Positions 23,101 through 35,113 are shown, numbered from the stretch's first letter. The stretch is 64,000 nucleotides of DNA from Oreohelix idahoensis (GCA_024509875.1 JAMPIV010003466.1:310001-374000), one strand, 5' to 3'. Notes: generated from the letters alone by a model not told the origin. Numbers and translations are program-made.

Positions 23101-23174
23101 AGTAGTGGCAGACGTGAGGAGTAATTTTACCTATGTGTATCGCTGGTTTTGGAACTTGCCATAGGCATGTTTTT

Positions 23175-23187
23175 AAGTGGGGAGATG
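23175..23187 (+). other. Gypsy-1 polypurine tract
   Basis: AAGTGGGGAGATG abuts the 3' LTR and would prime plus-strand synthesis. Confidence 0.75.
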
Positions 23188-25440
23188 TGTAGTGAAATTG
23201 ACAGAGATACAACGGTAAAATCCTCCAAAGATAACATATAAGGATAAAAAACATAATGCGTAGGCTGCTGATATACATGATCGCCTAGACCGCGGGTCAT
23301 CATCCTCCATAATAATTGACTTGCTAGACAGGAGGGGAACGGCGGATCAAAAAGGAAAAAAATATGACTGGAAAGATTGCGTGAGACTGGAAAGGCTAAG
23401 GAGACGCAATTGGGGGGGAAACGGAGAAAAGTCACGTTTCCCAAGTTGACATAAAAAGTAAGCAACTCGACAGAAGGGACCATAGATATGTTACGCCACA
23501 GTCATTTATTGGACGCTTTTGCGATACCAAGCCCTTGATTTGAATTCAGCGGCTAAAACGCAGATGTTTGGAATATTACAAAAATTAAAAAGTACTTTTT
23601 TCTTAATATTAATGTTAGGAATATAAAAATTAGCTGGCCGGATGGCCTATTCTGAGCAGTGAACTAATATGTTCTTAATTTTACAGACGGATAGATAATA
23701 TTGAAGATAATGACAAAAGACAGTGTTGTTCACATCATCGACAGACTGTATTGAATCTAAAAGTGTCGCTAATTGCACAAAAAAACACGACCTCGAAACG
23801 CAGGTGTTCAAATTTACTTAGTATGGAGGAGAGGGTTTTTGGGTGGTAGCTGTGTCTAAATATAACTTTTAACGACAAAATTTTGGAGGGGAGAGAAAGG
23901 TTGGTTCAAAAATCAAGTACATTTTGTAGAAACACAAGTAGAGACGGACAGACTAACAGATAAACATCCATACTTGACTGAAGCATGACTGAAATGACTT
24001 TATGGTAGGAAATTTGAATTTAAAATAAACCTAGGCAGTGATTGGCCACAGACAATCATATCATTAGCGCTCAGACGCGAAAGTGGGGCCATTCTTCAAT
24101 AGTTGTTCAGTGATAGACACAGATTTTAAAGTGTGGTGATTTCCATATGAAAGAAAGTGTAAGAAGTTTAGGGACGCCATACTATAGCCAGCAGCTCAGC
24201 TGAGTTTTGCTAGCAATTCTGTGTTATTTATTCATAATCTGGTAAGATTGAAATTATTTCCTTATATATTTTGAATATTGTTTCATGTTCGAGTGATTTG
24301 ATACTGCCATATCGAAATCTAGCCTTACAAACAAGTAGGGATTTGCTCTAGACCCCCCGCCCTAGTCAGGGTCTAGGGACCAACAATGTACATAAACTCC
24401 AGCAAGGATTATGCAAGACAGATCAAGTGTTGAGAATAATGAAACATATTACCTATCCTCTTTTAGGGCAGACAACTAATAAATATTTTTCAGAATCTAT
24501 AGTCTGGGAGGATCTATCTGATGTAAAACCACCATGGTAAATGTGCTGTTTGGTCAGAGAGATCTGACCTGTCTGTATGATGTGGTTGTTGTGTCAGTGT
24601 TGTGTCCAGACGTGGGTAGAGAATAGATTTTGACACATGGCCCATACTTTGATTGCAGAGCTGCGAGTTTCTGTTGTCAACCAAGCAGTGTCTATTCAGT
24701 TGGTGACTTACTCGAGTGTATCTGTGCAGTACTTGTGACAGAGACCACCATTATTGCCCGCCAGCACGGAGAGGTGGGACCACCTGATTTCAGCACCAGA
24801 GCTACAACTACCAGATGAGTGAGCCTCTGGTCTGCTGGACATTCACCAACGCTGTGTAGTTACTAATACCCCCATAAAAATTCCCACCATTTTCTGGACA
24901 CTGTGTAGTCAATATAGACAGGTGTGATGAGGCCACCCCAACAGCACAAACAGTAACTATCCTCCCAAGTAGATGACTACTAGAACATTTTAATAAAACT
25001 AACTAGTATAGTACATATATATGTACACTATTGCATTTATGATATTATATTCCATGCATTTCTTTCATAATCTCTAAATCCTTTTAAGTTCTGGTCAACC
25101 TAAAAAATTGATCCAGAACAAAATAAATGTAATATAATTCTATCAAAAAATTTTACACACGTGAGTTAGTTCAGTGTATTTTAACATTTATTAATATTAT
25201 TAGTCTTGTTAAATATCTGTGGGTATATCTATAACCTATTACACCACACTACATATCATAACCCTAGACACTTTACGTAGCCACATTCATTAAAAAAAAT
25301 TAAGTGTGAGGTCGTAGTGGTAGCAAGAAAGGCCTTCTGACAATTCTCAACTACATTTTATCTCAGGAGCCTTCACAGCTGGCCTCATACAATTACATTT
25401 AGTAATATCACCATCATACAATACCATCAACACCACTACA
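23188..25440 (+). repeat. Gypsy-1 3' LTR (2253 bp)
   Basis: Near-identical to 16743-18996. Differences seen by eye: GCGATACC versus GCAATACC, one T lost in a CTTTACTCG run, CAGTAAC versus CATTAAC, and GATATTATA versus GATATAATA. GTGAC follows it. Confidence 0.97.
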
Positions 25441-25445
25441 GTGAC

Positions 25446-26364
25446 TTTTCATTGACTCTTCCAAGACTAGTCTAAAAGCCGTGTTATTGCATAACGGAAA
25501 TTTATTTTCATCAATTCCAGTCGCCTACCTGTTCATATGAAAGAAACTTATGACAATATGGCTATACTTTTGGCAAGAATAAAGTACAATGACTACCAAT
25601 GGCGGATTTGTGGAGACCTAAAGGTCATTGCAATTCTCACGGGCATGCAGACTGGGTATACTAAATTTTGTTGCTTCCTATGTGAATGGGACAGCCGCAA
25701 CAGACAGGAACATTATGCAAGAAAGGTGTGGCCTATCAGGGATCGTATGCAGCTCGGGCATAAAAATGTAATACACGAGCCATTAGTTAACAAAGACAGC
25801 ATCATTTTACTAACGTTACATATAAAGTTGGGGCTCATGAAGAATTTCGTAAAAGTGTTAGATAAAACGAGCAAAGCTTTCACTTATCTTCGAGAAAAGT
25901 TTCCGCAAGTTAGCGATGCAAAGATAAAGGAAGGTATCTTTGTAGGACCTCAAATTAGGAAAGTTATTGCAGACAAACAATTTGAGAACTTGTTACAAGG
26001 TAGTGAACTTCGCGCATGGATGGCATTCAAATCGATCGTCGATAACTTTCTGGGAAATCACAAATCTGTCGACTATGTGCATATTGTTAAGCAGTGCATA
26101 GATGCATACAGAATTATGGGCTGTAACATGTCCCTCAAAATCCATTTGCTCGATTCGTATCTTGACTTTTTCCCTGACAACCTTGGCGAAGTCAGCGATG
26201 AACATGGAGAACGATTCCATCAAGATATCGCCGTAATGGAGTCACGTTATCAAGGACGGTGGAGTGTGACCATGCTTGCCGATTATTGTTAGATGCTTCA
26301 TTGCGATGTACCACATGCCATTCACCGACGAAAGTCGACTGCAAAGAAATTCAAGCCTACATAA
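25446..26364 (+). pseudogene. Zinc-cluster transposase-like gene, catalytic-like part
   Basis: Continuation of the gene cut at 16742. An LFIDSSK block (about 25447-25470) is followed by AVLLHNGN and, after a frame change near 25530, by the main frame. The order of conserved features resembles a DDE/RNase H-fold transposase: Asp in a hydrophobic strand (LFIDSSK), Asp in WRICGDLKVIAIL (25603-25641), a Cys-x2-Cys soon after (FCCFLCEWD), a long insert, and HGERFHQDIAVME near the C-terminus giving H-x4-H and Glu. A TGA stands at the Arg position just before LFID, and a TAG at 26287-26289 replaces a family Trp. The frame then runs on to TAA at 26362. This copy is inactive. The catalytic assignment is inference. 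Confidence 0.75.
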
Positions 26365-26554
26365 CTGTTATACTTCTTGTACGAATGATGCTGTAATACT
26401 GTATGCGTTGTTAAAAAACTTCAAATGCATATTTCTAGAGATCCCGACCTGATAGAGAAAAACGGTTTGCAGATTTAAAAACAGCGCATTAAAATTAATC
26501 AGAAAAACATAGCAATGTTAGAGAAAGAAAAAAAAAATTTTTTTTGTTAGCCAG

Positions 26555-27760
26555 AGAATTTCAAAAGCAGTTGACTATAAACTGAGGAAAGTACAAGCGG
26601 GCTTTAGAAAAAAACAGAAGATGTGCAGATCATATAATCACCCTCAGAAACATAGAGCAGTGCTTAGAATGGCAGAGACAGCTATACATTAACTTTGTTG
26701 ATTTTGAAAAGGCTTTCGACGGCATACACAGGGACAGCCTATGGAAAATACCGAGGGCTTATTGAATTCCCAGCCGCATTGTTTCCATCATAAAAAGCCT
26801 CTATTCAACTTTACATGCAGTGTTGGATTGGGTATGTAACTTTCGAAGTGAAAACAGGAGTACGACAGGGATGCCCCTTATAAACACGACTATTTTCGAC
26901 AGCCGTAGATTGGGTGATGCGCCAGACAACGGAGGGCAGTCCAAGAGGAATTAGATGGACAACGTTTTCTACACTGGAAGACCTGGAATATGCAGATGAC
27001 ATTGCACTACTCGCGCATTCACATCAAGACATTCATGAAAAAACCGATAAACTGAATAAGTATGGCCAGCACGTTGGCCTGAACATCAATCTACAAAAGA
27101 CAGAGGCCATGACACTAAATGTGGGCAATCCTGAGCCAATAACAATAAGGAACCAGAAGTTAGAACAGACAGACATATTTACTTACCTAGGATGCGTAGT
27201 AACAACTGACGGTGGAAAAAGCAAGGACGTTAACAACAGAATGAATAAAGCGAGAACAGCCTTTGCTAGTCTCAACAACATTTGGAAGTCTTCCCAGTAC
27301 AGCACAAACAACAAATTAAGACTGTAGGAGAGCTGTGTACTTTCCGTGCTTGTCTATGGTGCGGAATGCTGGAGAGTTACAGAAAGGAAATGCAGACGCT
27401 GTCCTCCTTCCACACAATCTGCCAAAGGAAAATTCTCCGAATCTTTTGGCCAAACAACCAAGAGCTACTTATTCGGAGTAACCAGGAGGACATGCACACC
27501 ATCATAGCTAGCAGACGCTGGAGTTGGGTTGGCCACGTCCTCAGAAGATACACTGATACCATCACTAGAACAGCTATGCTGTGGACCCCAGAGGGAAAGC
27601 GAAAGAGATACCGACCAAAAAAAACTTGGCAGAGAACTGAGAAGCAGAGATGCAAAGAATGAACCAGAGTTGGGGCACTGTACGAAGGATGGCCTCCGAC
27701 CGTGCAAAGTGGAATCAATTTGTTGCTGCCTTACAAGACGCCACCAGGCGTGATGGCCAC
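26555..27760 (+). pseudogene. LINE copy A, 3' piece (RT to C-terminus)
   Basis: Resumes the LINE frame broken at 15669: ISKAVDYKLRKVQAGFRK, ITLRNIEQCLEWQRQLYINF, FVDFEKAFDGIHRDSLWKI. Then come damaged fingers, the catalytic LEYADDIALLA (YADD, about 26986-27015), TYLGCVVTTDGGKS, the C-terminal RRWSWVGHVLRRYTD and a Lys/Arg-rich tail with WGTVRRMASDR-type residues ending near 27755. Several stops and frame changes are present (for example near 26762, 27325 and 27660). It is the same family as LINE copy B at 47085-63600. No poly(A) tail was seen. Confidence 0.85.
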
Positions 27761-28089
27761 TGACGGTTTTGGCGGTTGGCGGTTATAGATAAAAAAAGAA
27801 AAAAGAATTAAACAAAATTATCTTTAGTTTATCAAACTATAACTAACAATGTGTTAAATTCTTTCATTACAAATCTAAAGGCTATAATGATTTGGATGGT
27901 GGAGAACCTCTGTCAGTACTGAAGTTTCTACACTATCGAGAGCCTAGGGTTTATCTAATGGATGAGACTTTGCTTTCTGTTTGATTTCATTCATAAGAAA
28001 TTCCAGAAACTTTATCAGCCTTGACAACATCTTTGCACTAATTGTAGCGAAAGGTTTTTACGAGTTTAGTGTCAGTAGTAGATACTCTA
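27761..28089. other. Short noncoding gap
   Basis: AT-rich sequence between two LINE fragments. Nothing recognised. Confidence 0.5.
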
Positions 28090-28962
28090 CCCCTGCCTAT
28101 TTAATTTATACACCGAAAAAAATTTCAAACAGATACAGGAAATACCAGGACTGAACATCAGTGGAAGGTCAATAAACAACCTTAGATATGCAGATGATAC
28201 CGTGTTGTTAGCTGAAAGCGAACAGGAGTTACAAGAACTAGTGAAGCAAGTGAACAGTATAAGTCATGAATATGGACTCGACATTAATATTGAGAAAACA
28301 AAAACTATGATAATTAGCAAAACAGACGATAAACCCACATTAAAGACAAGCGTAAATGGGAAAATCCTGGAACAAGTCAAGAGCTACGTATATCTTGGTC
28401 ATATAATAACAGAAGATGGCAGATGTGAAACAGAAATCAAGAAGAGAATAGGAATGGCCAAAGCTGCATTTAAGAACATGAAACATATACTGACATCCAA
28501 ACAGTTATCTCACAAATTAAAACTGAGAATCACAAAGTGTTATATATATATTCTGCATTTCTGTATGGTGCAGAAACATGAACGATGAATAAGCATTTGG
28601 AAGAAAGAATTGAGGCTCTTGAAATGTGGATATATAGAAGAATGGGGCGTATCTCATGGAAAGAGATGAAAACAAATAAGGTGGTTCTAGAAAATCTAGG
28701 TATGAAAAGAGAACTAATGAGGGAGGTCAAAGTTCGGCAGCTAAAATACTTTGGCCACATAAAAAGGCATAACACCTTGCAGAAGACCATAACAGAAGGG
28801 AGAATTGAAGGCAAACGTGCAAGGGGAAGACAGCGCTATAAGTGGGAAGATAACATCAAGAGATGGACAGGAAAGAGTCTATCAGAGTGCACCACCAAGA
28901 CAAGAGACAGAAGACGTTGGAGATCCATTATAGCCAACCTTCGTTGTGGAGATGGCAACTGA
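28090..28962 (+). pseudogene. 5'-truncated LINE fragment (RT catalytic block to end)
   Basis: Begins mid-RT with LFNLYTEK, then LRYADDTVLLAES (YADD), INIEKTKTMIISK, SYVYLGHIITEDGRC and KMKHILTSKQLS-like thumb sequence. A frame change near 28545 and a TGA at 28582 (a Trp position of the family) break it. The C-terminal part then continues as MWIYRRMGRISWKE, KYFGHIKRHN, GKRARGRQRYKWEDNIKRW and RRRWRSIIANLRCGDGN. It ends in a short (GATGAT)n tail, as is common at LINE 3' ends. Its family differs from LINE copies A/B and from the 4418-8430 LINE. Confidence 0.85.
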
Positions 28963-29179
28963 TGATGATGATGAGTAGATACTGAAGCATTGGTATCACA
29001 GGATAGTCACGGCTGTGAAGATCTCTACTTTAGATAGTGATTAGATACAAGTTAGAGCCTAAGGTGCCAACTCCGCTATGTAACTAACCTATGATAATTA
29101 ACAAATTCAGCAAAAACTCAAATTCATAACTAGAAAATTAATGTCAGAGGATTACAATTACCGAATCATTTATTATTTA

Positions 29180-30493
29180 CAAGGGGATTGACATAAGTCT
29201 TGGGCCTGACCATGAAGGAGTCACAGGAGGAAGATGAAACTTGGCACATTTAAAGTTCATCATATTTGCACTTAATGTGTGAAGTACGCGTTTGTTTCTT
29301 CAATGGGTTTTCCCACTACGGTGCACGGCGCAATGTACCATATTGACCGGATCTGCTGCACCAAGGATTTGACAAAACAATGGGAAAAAAGGAGGCCAGA
29401 GCTGTGATAAAATTTCTGATGTTTCAGGGAAAAACACCTACAGAAATACACAGGGAGATGGAACCAGTGTTTCGTGATTCTTGTCCTTCATATACTTCGG
29501 TAAAAAACTGGTGTCAATAGTTTAAGTGCGGCCGCTCAAATGTTGCTGATCTGCCAAGATCTGGTAGACTAGCCTTAGAATGCAACGATGAAAATGCAAC
29601 AAGAGTGAAGAAAATCATTGACCAGGATCGAAAAATGACAATTGTGGAGATAGCTAGTAAACTAAATGAAAGAACAGTTTATAGAATTTTACACAACAGA
29701 CTGAACATGAGAAAAGTGTGTGCACGCTGGGTTCTGCGACTGTTGACACGTGAACAGAAGCAAACGTGGGTAAATTGCTGTCAACAGTTGCTCAAAAAGT
29801 GTCAGTCAAAAATTTTTTTGGAGACCATGGTGACAGTAGACGAAACTTGGGTACACTATTATGACCCCGAATCCAAAATTGCCAGCATGCAATGGAAAAC
29901 CCCGGGCTCCCCAACACCTGTCCAGCCGAGAGCGCAGAAATCTGCAGGAAAAGTGATGCTGACTGTTTTTTGGGACGGCAAAGGTGTCCTTTTGAAAGAT
30001 TACCTGCCTCGTGGCAACACAGTTAATGGACAGTACTATGCAGATCTTCTCACCAAACTAAGAAAGGTTGTGACCAGGAAACGAGGGATAACGTGCACTC
30101 AAAATCTTCCTTTGCTTCAAGACAACGCGCCCTCTCACAAAGCACGGCTTGTGCAGCTAGCAGCCAACGATTTGAATATTGAAAATCTTCCACACCCACC
30201 ATATTCTCCAGATTTGGCTCCATCAGACTTTTTTCTATTCCCAAATCTTAAAAAACAGCTAAAAGGAAATCATTTTGACAGCGATGAAGAGGTTATACTG
30301 GCATGTGATGACTGGTTTAGTTTGAAAAATAGGGTGTTCTACTCCCAAGGTCTTTTCAAGGTCAAGCAGAGATGGCAAAAGTGTGTCAATTCAGACGGTG
30401 GCTATATTGAAAAGGAATAAAAACTACACAAAATTTCAGCTCTCTGTGACATGTCCTTCATGGTTAGGCCCAAGACTTATTTCAATCCCCTTG
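29180..30493 (+). mobile_element. mariner transposon, complete (1314 bp)
   Basis: Both ends are present: 40-base terminal inverted repeats at 29180-29219 and 30454-30493 starting CAAGGGGATTG, with two mismatches by eye. TA flanks both ends (29178-29179 and 30494-30495), the mariner target duplication. It encodes one transposase (29380-30420). Confidence 0.95.
29380..30420 (+). pseudogene. mariner transposase with one in-frame stop
   Basis: ATG at 29380 (MGKKEARAVIKFLMFQGKTP) leads into a helix-turn-helix N-terminus, interrupted by TAG at 29518-29520 where the family has a polar residue before FKCGR. The rest is open for 300 codons to TAA at 30418. Catalytic residues are intact: Asp in TVDETWVHYYDP, Asp in LLQDNAPSH and Asp in SPDLAPSDFFLFPNLKK. 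The last two are separated by 34 residues, giving the D,D34D signature of mariners. The 346-codon length is normal. SETMAR and Mos1 are distant relatives. Only the single stop appears to disable the coding capacity. Confidence 0.93.
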
Positions 30494-30495
30494 TA

Positions 30496-32500
30496 CATCT
30501 ATCTTTTGTTCTTCTTGTGCAATTATGAATGATGAAATGATGAAAATTGAATGAATACAATTTAATTACAAAATTGAATGATAGTTGGGTTATATTCAAT
30601 AACTAATTAAGAAGTCCTTTCTGGAATTAATATAAATGTTCATCCAATCTCCTTTATCACTAAATTATCTCTTGTCTGGTTTATTATTCAAAACTGTTTT
30701 ATCATCATTACACACTAGTCACTTGGCTTTGACTGCTCACAATGGTTGCAGGAATTTAGTCACACAGAATACTTATCATTAAAGTTATGTGCCTGTCCTC
30801 TATGAGTCTACACAGCAATATCAGCTGTAAGTCTTGCACTAGACCACCAAGCACTGATGGGGCCTAGGGCTGAAGTCTCATCATCATCATCATGTAGCAT
30901 GACCTTTGCAGAACGTCGCTCTCATCACAGCCCGCCTGAAAGACTCTCGATCTCTAGCCGGCCCTCCTGCCTCCTCCAATGTAACTGAAGTCTAGATGAC
31001 AATATCTGAGGCTCCTGTGTTGATTCAGGAAGCACTTATTGATCTGGATTTTAGACCTCTGATATATGATGACACATATGAACCCGAGGACAATATTGGT
31101 CCAGTGGCTAGCTGTCACGAAGTGGATTTAAGTTTATAGAGTTTGCCTGAATGAAAGCAAGACCCTAGTATGAGAAAGTCTGAGAAGATAGAATTTAGAT
31201 GAAAAATGACATGCCTGTGGACAGATGAGACTATTGGCTCAAGGGCTAGAACCAGGATTTGACTCTCTTCTTGCCGCTTCGTGACTTCAGAAAAGCTATA
31301 GAATCACCCCACCCCCCTCTAACTACCTTTAAACACAAGGAGATAAGGTGTATAAAACGACCACATACACCACTATACAGACAACATAGAGTAAGTATAG
31401 TAAGTGTAGAAGCTGATCCAGTGTACAGTAAATATATATTTATTTACACCATAAAAAACATTAAAATTCCATCATACATCAATCAAATAAATAGCGTGTA
31501 TTGTTGCATGGCCTGAAAACAAAGTAACAATTAAATTGATAGACACTAGAAAAAAAACCCCAATCACATTCACTCTTCCTGTCACCCTGCTGAGGAACAA
31601 TTAAAAATGGTTAGTGATTTAAACACCTCTAATCTTGTGGGGCTGTCAACTTTAGCCTCCACTCTCTAATACAAATAAGATTCCTACTGTTGCCGTCCTG
31701 TTGCCTCTTCCTAAAAGAACGTCTACACAGCTTCCAACTTGGGAGGCGATATGCTCCGCTAACTAACATCACTGGAAATGCTAAAATAATAGACTTGGCT
31801 TACAACGATGGCTCAGGGTCTATCCTTCAAATGGATAATGAACAGACCCTACTGGTCCTGTCTATCTCTCTCCCTCCTTCTCTCTCTCTCTCTTGGTCTC
31901 AGTGTCTCTCTAACACTCGACGACTGATGATGCGGCGTCTCCGTTACGCTCTTCTCTCGTTACTTTCAGGACTCAGGTATTGTAACCCTATCACCTGCTC
32001 CTGAATTTGGTGGTGATGGTGATGGTCGGGTATCAAGCATGAGGTACTTGATCAACTGTAGAAACTTCTCTGCTGCTGAATAGCTTCTATAACTTTCCAC
32101 TTTTAACCCACTACGGATTTAGAGGAAAACACAGCCTTGATTTCTGGCTGTAAGCAATTACACCAGTCTCCAGGCCACGTGCCGTTGCTAGAGACTATAA
32201 TATCGATGAGCTCTGTGCGTTATGATAAATAAACCCGTTCCCGCTAAAGCATGGGCACTTCACTGCAAGAGACCGTAGGTTATTTTTCTTTTGCTTCTGA
32301 CGATAACTCGAGTCCTCTGACCCCTGAGATATTTCCTTTTGCCGTGGATATTTTGTATTGGCAAATTATGCTCCCCCACTGTTTGCCGTGACCCGCTGAA
32401 ATTAAAAGAAAATGCGTCTATTGTACACCAACTCCAACATAACGCATCTCTAACACATATAGCTCCCATAATCTTTACAACTCCCCTACTCAATACCTCA
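30496..32500. other. Noncoding stretch with a 47-codon coding-like relic
   Basis: AT-rich. A (TCA)n stretch lies near 30881-30897, possibly the tail of a minus-strand retroelement. The frame at 30996-31139 (ISEAPVLIQEALIDLDFRPL, YDDTYEPEDNIGP) has protein-like composition and continues past its stop with coding-like residues, but I cannot assign it. CT-rich low-complexity sequence occurs near 31866-31900. Confidence 0.4.
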
Positions 32501-32645
32501 CTCGTTGTGTACAACAATACATAAATAATACTACCCACGTGGAACTTAAATCTCACTCCTTCTACTCCCCTTCTCTCGTTCTGCACAACGATACATAAAA
32601 TATTTCTACCCACGTGTCTCTCTATCTCACTCTCCTTCTACTCCT
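32501..32645. repeat. Imperfect tandem duplication, period about 74 bp
   Basis: CTCGTTGTGTACAACAATACAT at 32501 recurs as CTCGTTCTGCACAACGATAC at 32575. Both are followed by CTACCCACGTG and a CTCACTCCTTCTACTCC-type end. Confidence 0.75.
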
Positions 32646-34581
32646 CCCTTCCCTCAACTTAAATCTGCCATGTAAGTAAACAAAGCCCTCGACACTGTCT
32701 GACGGGTTACGTGGTTGTTACGCATGGCTAAACACGTGTCCAAACATTTCAACTAGGGACATCCTTTGTCCGAAATTCCCATTACCTTTTAACATTTACA
32801 CATGAGGTTTCCTACTTAAGCCCCAATTTAAATTAAACCTCGTGCTATAGGAATAATTTACTCCCCTAAGCCGTATAATTCACTGATAACATAAATCTGT
32901 ACCCTTTAACTGCATTTCTCACATTTAAGGCACAATAACATTAACGTACGCCCAATGGAGTTCCCACTAAAATTACATTTGTAAATACACAGGAATAAAT
33001 GGTGGTTTTACACCACATTCTACAACTATGAGCACACGTGTATCTTATAACTTCACACGCTCCTACCTACTGCCAAAATCCTAGAAAGATTTATGCACAC
33101 TTTTACATTTACATCGTTCTTCAAAGATAATAATGGATGGCGCTACCGTTTATAACTTTAAGTTAATGACCCCGAAGAACTTTACTTACGGGCGAATTTT
33201 CTCAAAGAAAACTCTAACAACAAGTAAAACGATACAAAAATAGTTACATACCAATTACCGCTGTTTTTCCTCTCAGTGGAGACGATAATACGAAGTTGCA
33301 CGGCAGGCAATTATTTTCTTCATAGAGAAAGATCCCCCGTCTAACCGACTATTTATACACAGGGAACCACTCCCGCTGATCGCCTACGTATCTGCTAAGC
33401 TATCCCCTCGGACCAATGGAAACGCTAGAAGAATAAAATAACTAGCGACCTACGCTAATCAGATTTGAAAACGCGCACACCGCGTGTCCAAAAATGGCAA
33501 TACGTTACGTGACGTTTCTGACGCGTCATACAGGCGTGCACGAAAATAGCGATTTTCGTAAACAACGAAAATCTACGTGATCGCGAAAAATCAGAAGAAA
33601 GTAAAACTGGTGGGAGTAAGAAATAAACCTAACGTCATAAAAAGAACCCATTTAATTACCTACACAAAAATACCAAACACGATGAATATTCAAATGAGAA
33701 GAAACATGGCAACCACATATAGTTACAAAAAGAAAAAGAATGGTGAAAATTCAAATAGAAGAACAGACTCGGGCCTGCTGAAGGACATAATTTCTGTACA
33801 GCATCACACTAGCCTTTGGTTATGGGGCCCACAAGCCTATGTGTTCATGAATGATAGTGTTCAGATATTTGCAGGTATATGAATGATACGTGGATCAGTT
33901 CTGATTAGAATAGCGAGACAAGACAGGTGTCTAACTGCATAATTATTCTAATATAATACAGGAATAAATCTAACACATTTTATACATAATTATGATGCTA
34001 ACTTCGACTTTCACGTTCTGGAGTGCCAAGTTCATTATTCCAATATAATAGCTTTTAATTTAGTCTCCAAATGACAATCCTGATAATCGTTCGTAGGACA
34101 CCAATTTACTTTACACATTCACAACTAAATTCAGTTCAGTCCTCTGATCTGATCCTGATACAATTCTATTAAAATAAACTGCAATAAAATAATTTACATT
34201 AATTATTCATAAATGTACATAACCTCTTAGGATAGATGTAAAGTTCAGAATAGACTTGGTTTGGTGAGCTAGCGCTGCACAGCAACAGAGGGGAAATGTT
34301 TTAGCCTTGACGAGCGTTTTTCTCACTCAGTCTTTCTGTTTTTTCTGCTGTGTGCGTAATTTGAATAGTGGTTGTTGTTTTGAAGAGGTAATGGGTGGAG
34401 AGCGTATATATATATACAGGGGGTGCGAGCGTGTCGGAGAGCATTACGTCACAGCTTATTTTCAGACTGTTTTGTTGCAGTTTTGAGCGATTTTGTGTTA
34501 GCTGGGTCTAGAAATCTTCTTCATGCTTCTCAATCCTGTTATCCATAACTTTTATCTATATTTCCTTTCACTTTACAGAAC

Positions 34582-34586
<5 letters not shown>
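32646..34586. other. Noncoding stretch with a small perfect hairpin
   Basis: No gene recognised. At 33551-33573 GATTTTCGT-AAACA-ACGAAAATC forms a nine-pair hairpin. The region around 33480-33560 is locally CpG-rich. Confidence 0.45.

Positions 34587-34654
<68 letters not shown>
34587..34654. repeat. (TA)n microsatellite
   Basis: About 68 bases of alternating TA. It is followed by CTAGCAGACACACGTGGCGTTGCCC, which resembles a short dispersed repeat end (compare GCAACGCCGGGTA at 43265 and 43302). Confidence 0.9.
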
Positions 34655-34655
<1 letters not shown>

Positions 34656-35113
34656 TAGCAGACACACGTGGCGTTGCCCAATAAACAAAAATGAACTTTA
34701 TTACCTACAGACAGACAGACAGTCAGACGTTCTAAAGTATATAATTGATAAGGGTGGATTTAACTGGAATGATAAGCCAAAGGATCTGACCACCAAAAGT
34801 GGATTTAGGCTGACGACAAATCAACACCCCTATCGACACCTGGTATAAAAGTGCAAGATGTAGGTGTCTTCTCTGGTTTATAGTGTTGCTGTGTATGTTG
34901 CAGTAGAATAGTTCACAGGGTACAACACAGGCAACATGATGTGTAGAGTCATGAAAATGGTAACTTCGCTTTTTGTTTTATACCATTTATTGCACGCCAC
35001 AAAACAACAGTCATGATATTTTGTCATCACCAACATAGTTTAACGAATGCAGCATTCAAAATCATATTAGCTGATAGTCATGTAGGATTCAATACTCAAT
35101 AGTTCTATTATAA

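Larger units (their letters stand above)
16743..25440 (+). mobile_element. Gypsy-1: young Ty3/Gypsy element with internal deletions
   Basis: 8698-bp LTR retrotransposon with 2.25-kb LTRs (TG...CA), a GTGAC target duplication, a primer-binding site resembling the complement of tRNA-Pro (19002-19020) and a polypurine tract (23175-23187). The domain order is Gag, protease, integrase zinc region, integrase C-terminus, reverse transcriptase. Integrase thus precedes RT, as in Gmr1-type Gypsy elements. The integrase catalytic core and RNase H are missing, so the element should depend on proteins supplied in trans. The LTRs differ at only about four positions by eye, so insertion was recent. Confidence 0.93.
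15670..26554 (+). mobile_element. Unnamed candidate DNA transposon inserted in LINE copy A
   Basis: This segment separates two adjoining parts of one LINE reading frame. Its edges look like short inverted repeats: the left begins CTGACAAACAACATTTTTC and the right, read in reverse complement, CTGGCTAACAA followed by a T-rich run and CTTTCT. AATT lies just outside each edge and could be part of a target duplication. Boundaries are good to about ten bases. The only gene inside, apart from the nested Gypsy-1, is the split zinc-cluster/transposase-like gene at 15964-16742 plus 25446-26364. Without Gypsy-1 the element is about 2.2 kb. Mobility follows from the clean interruption of the LINE; the superfamily is not known to me. 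Confidence 0.65.

Noticed and set aside
30730..30900. Possible tRNA-derived SINE ending in (TCA)n
   Set aside because: No convincing A or B box; only the simple tail supports it.
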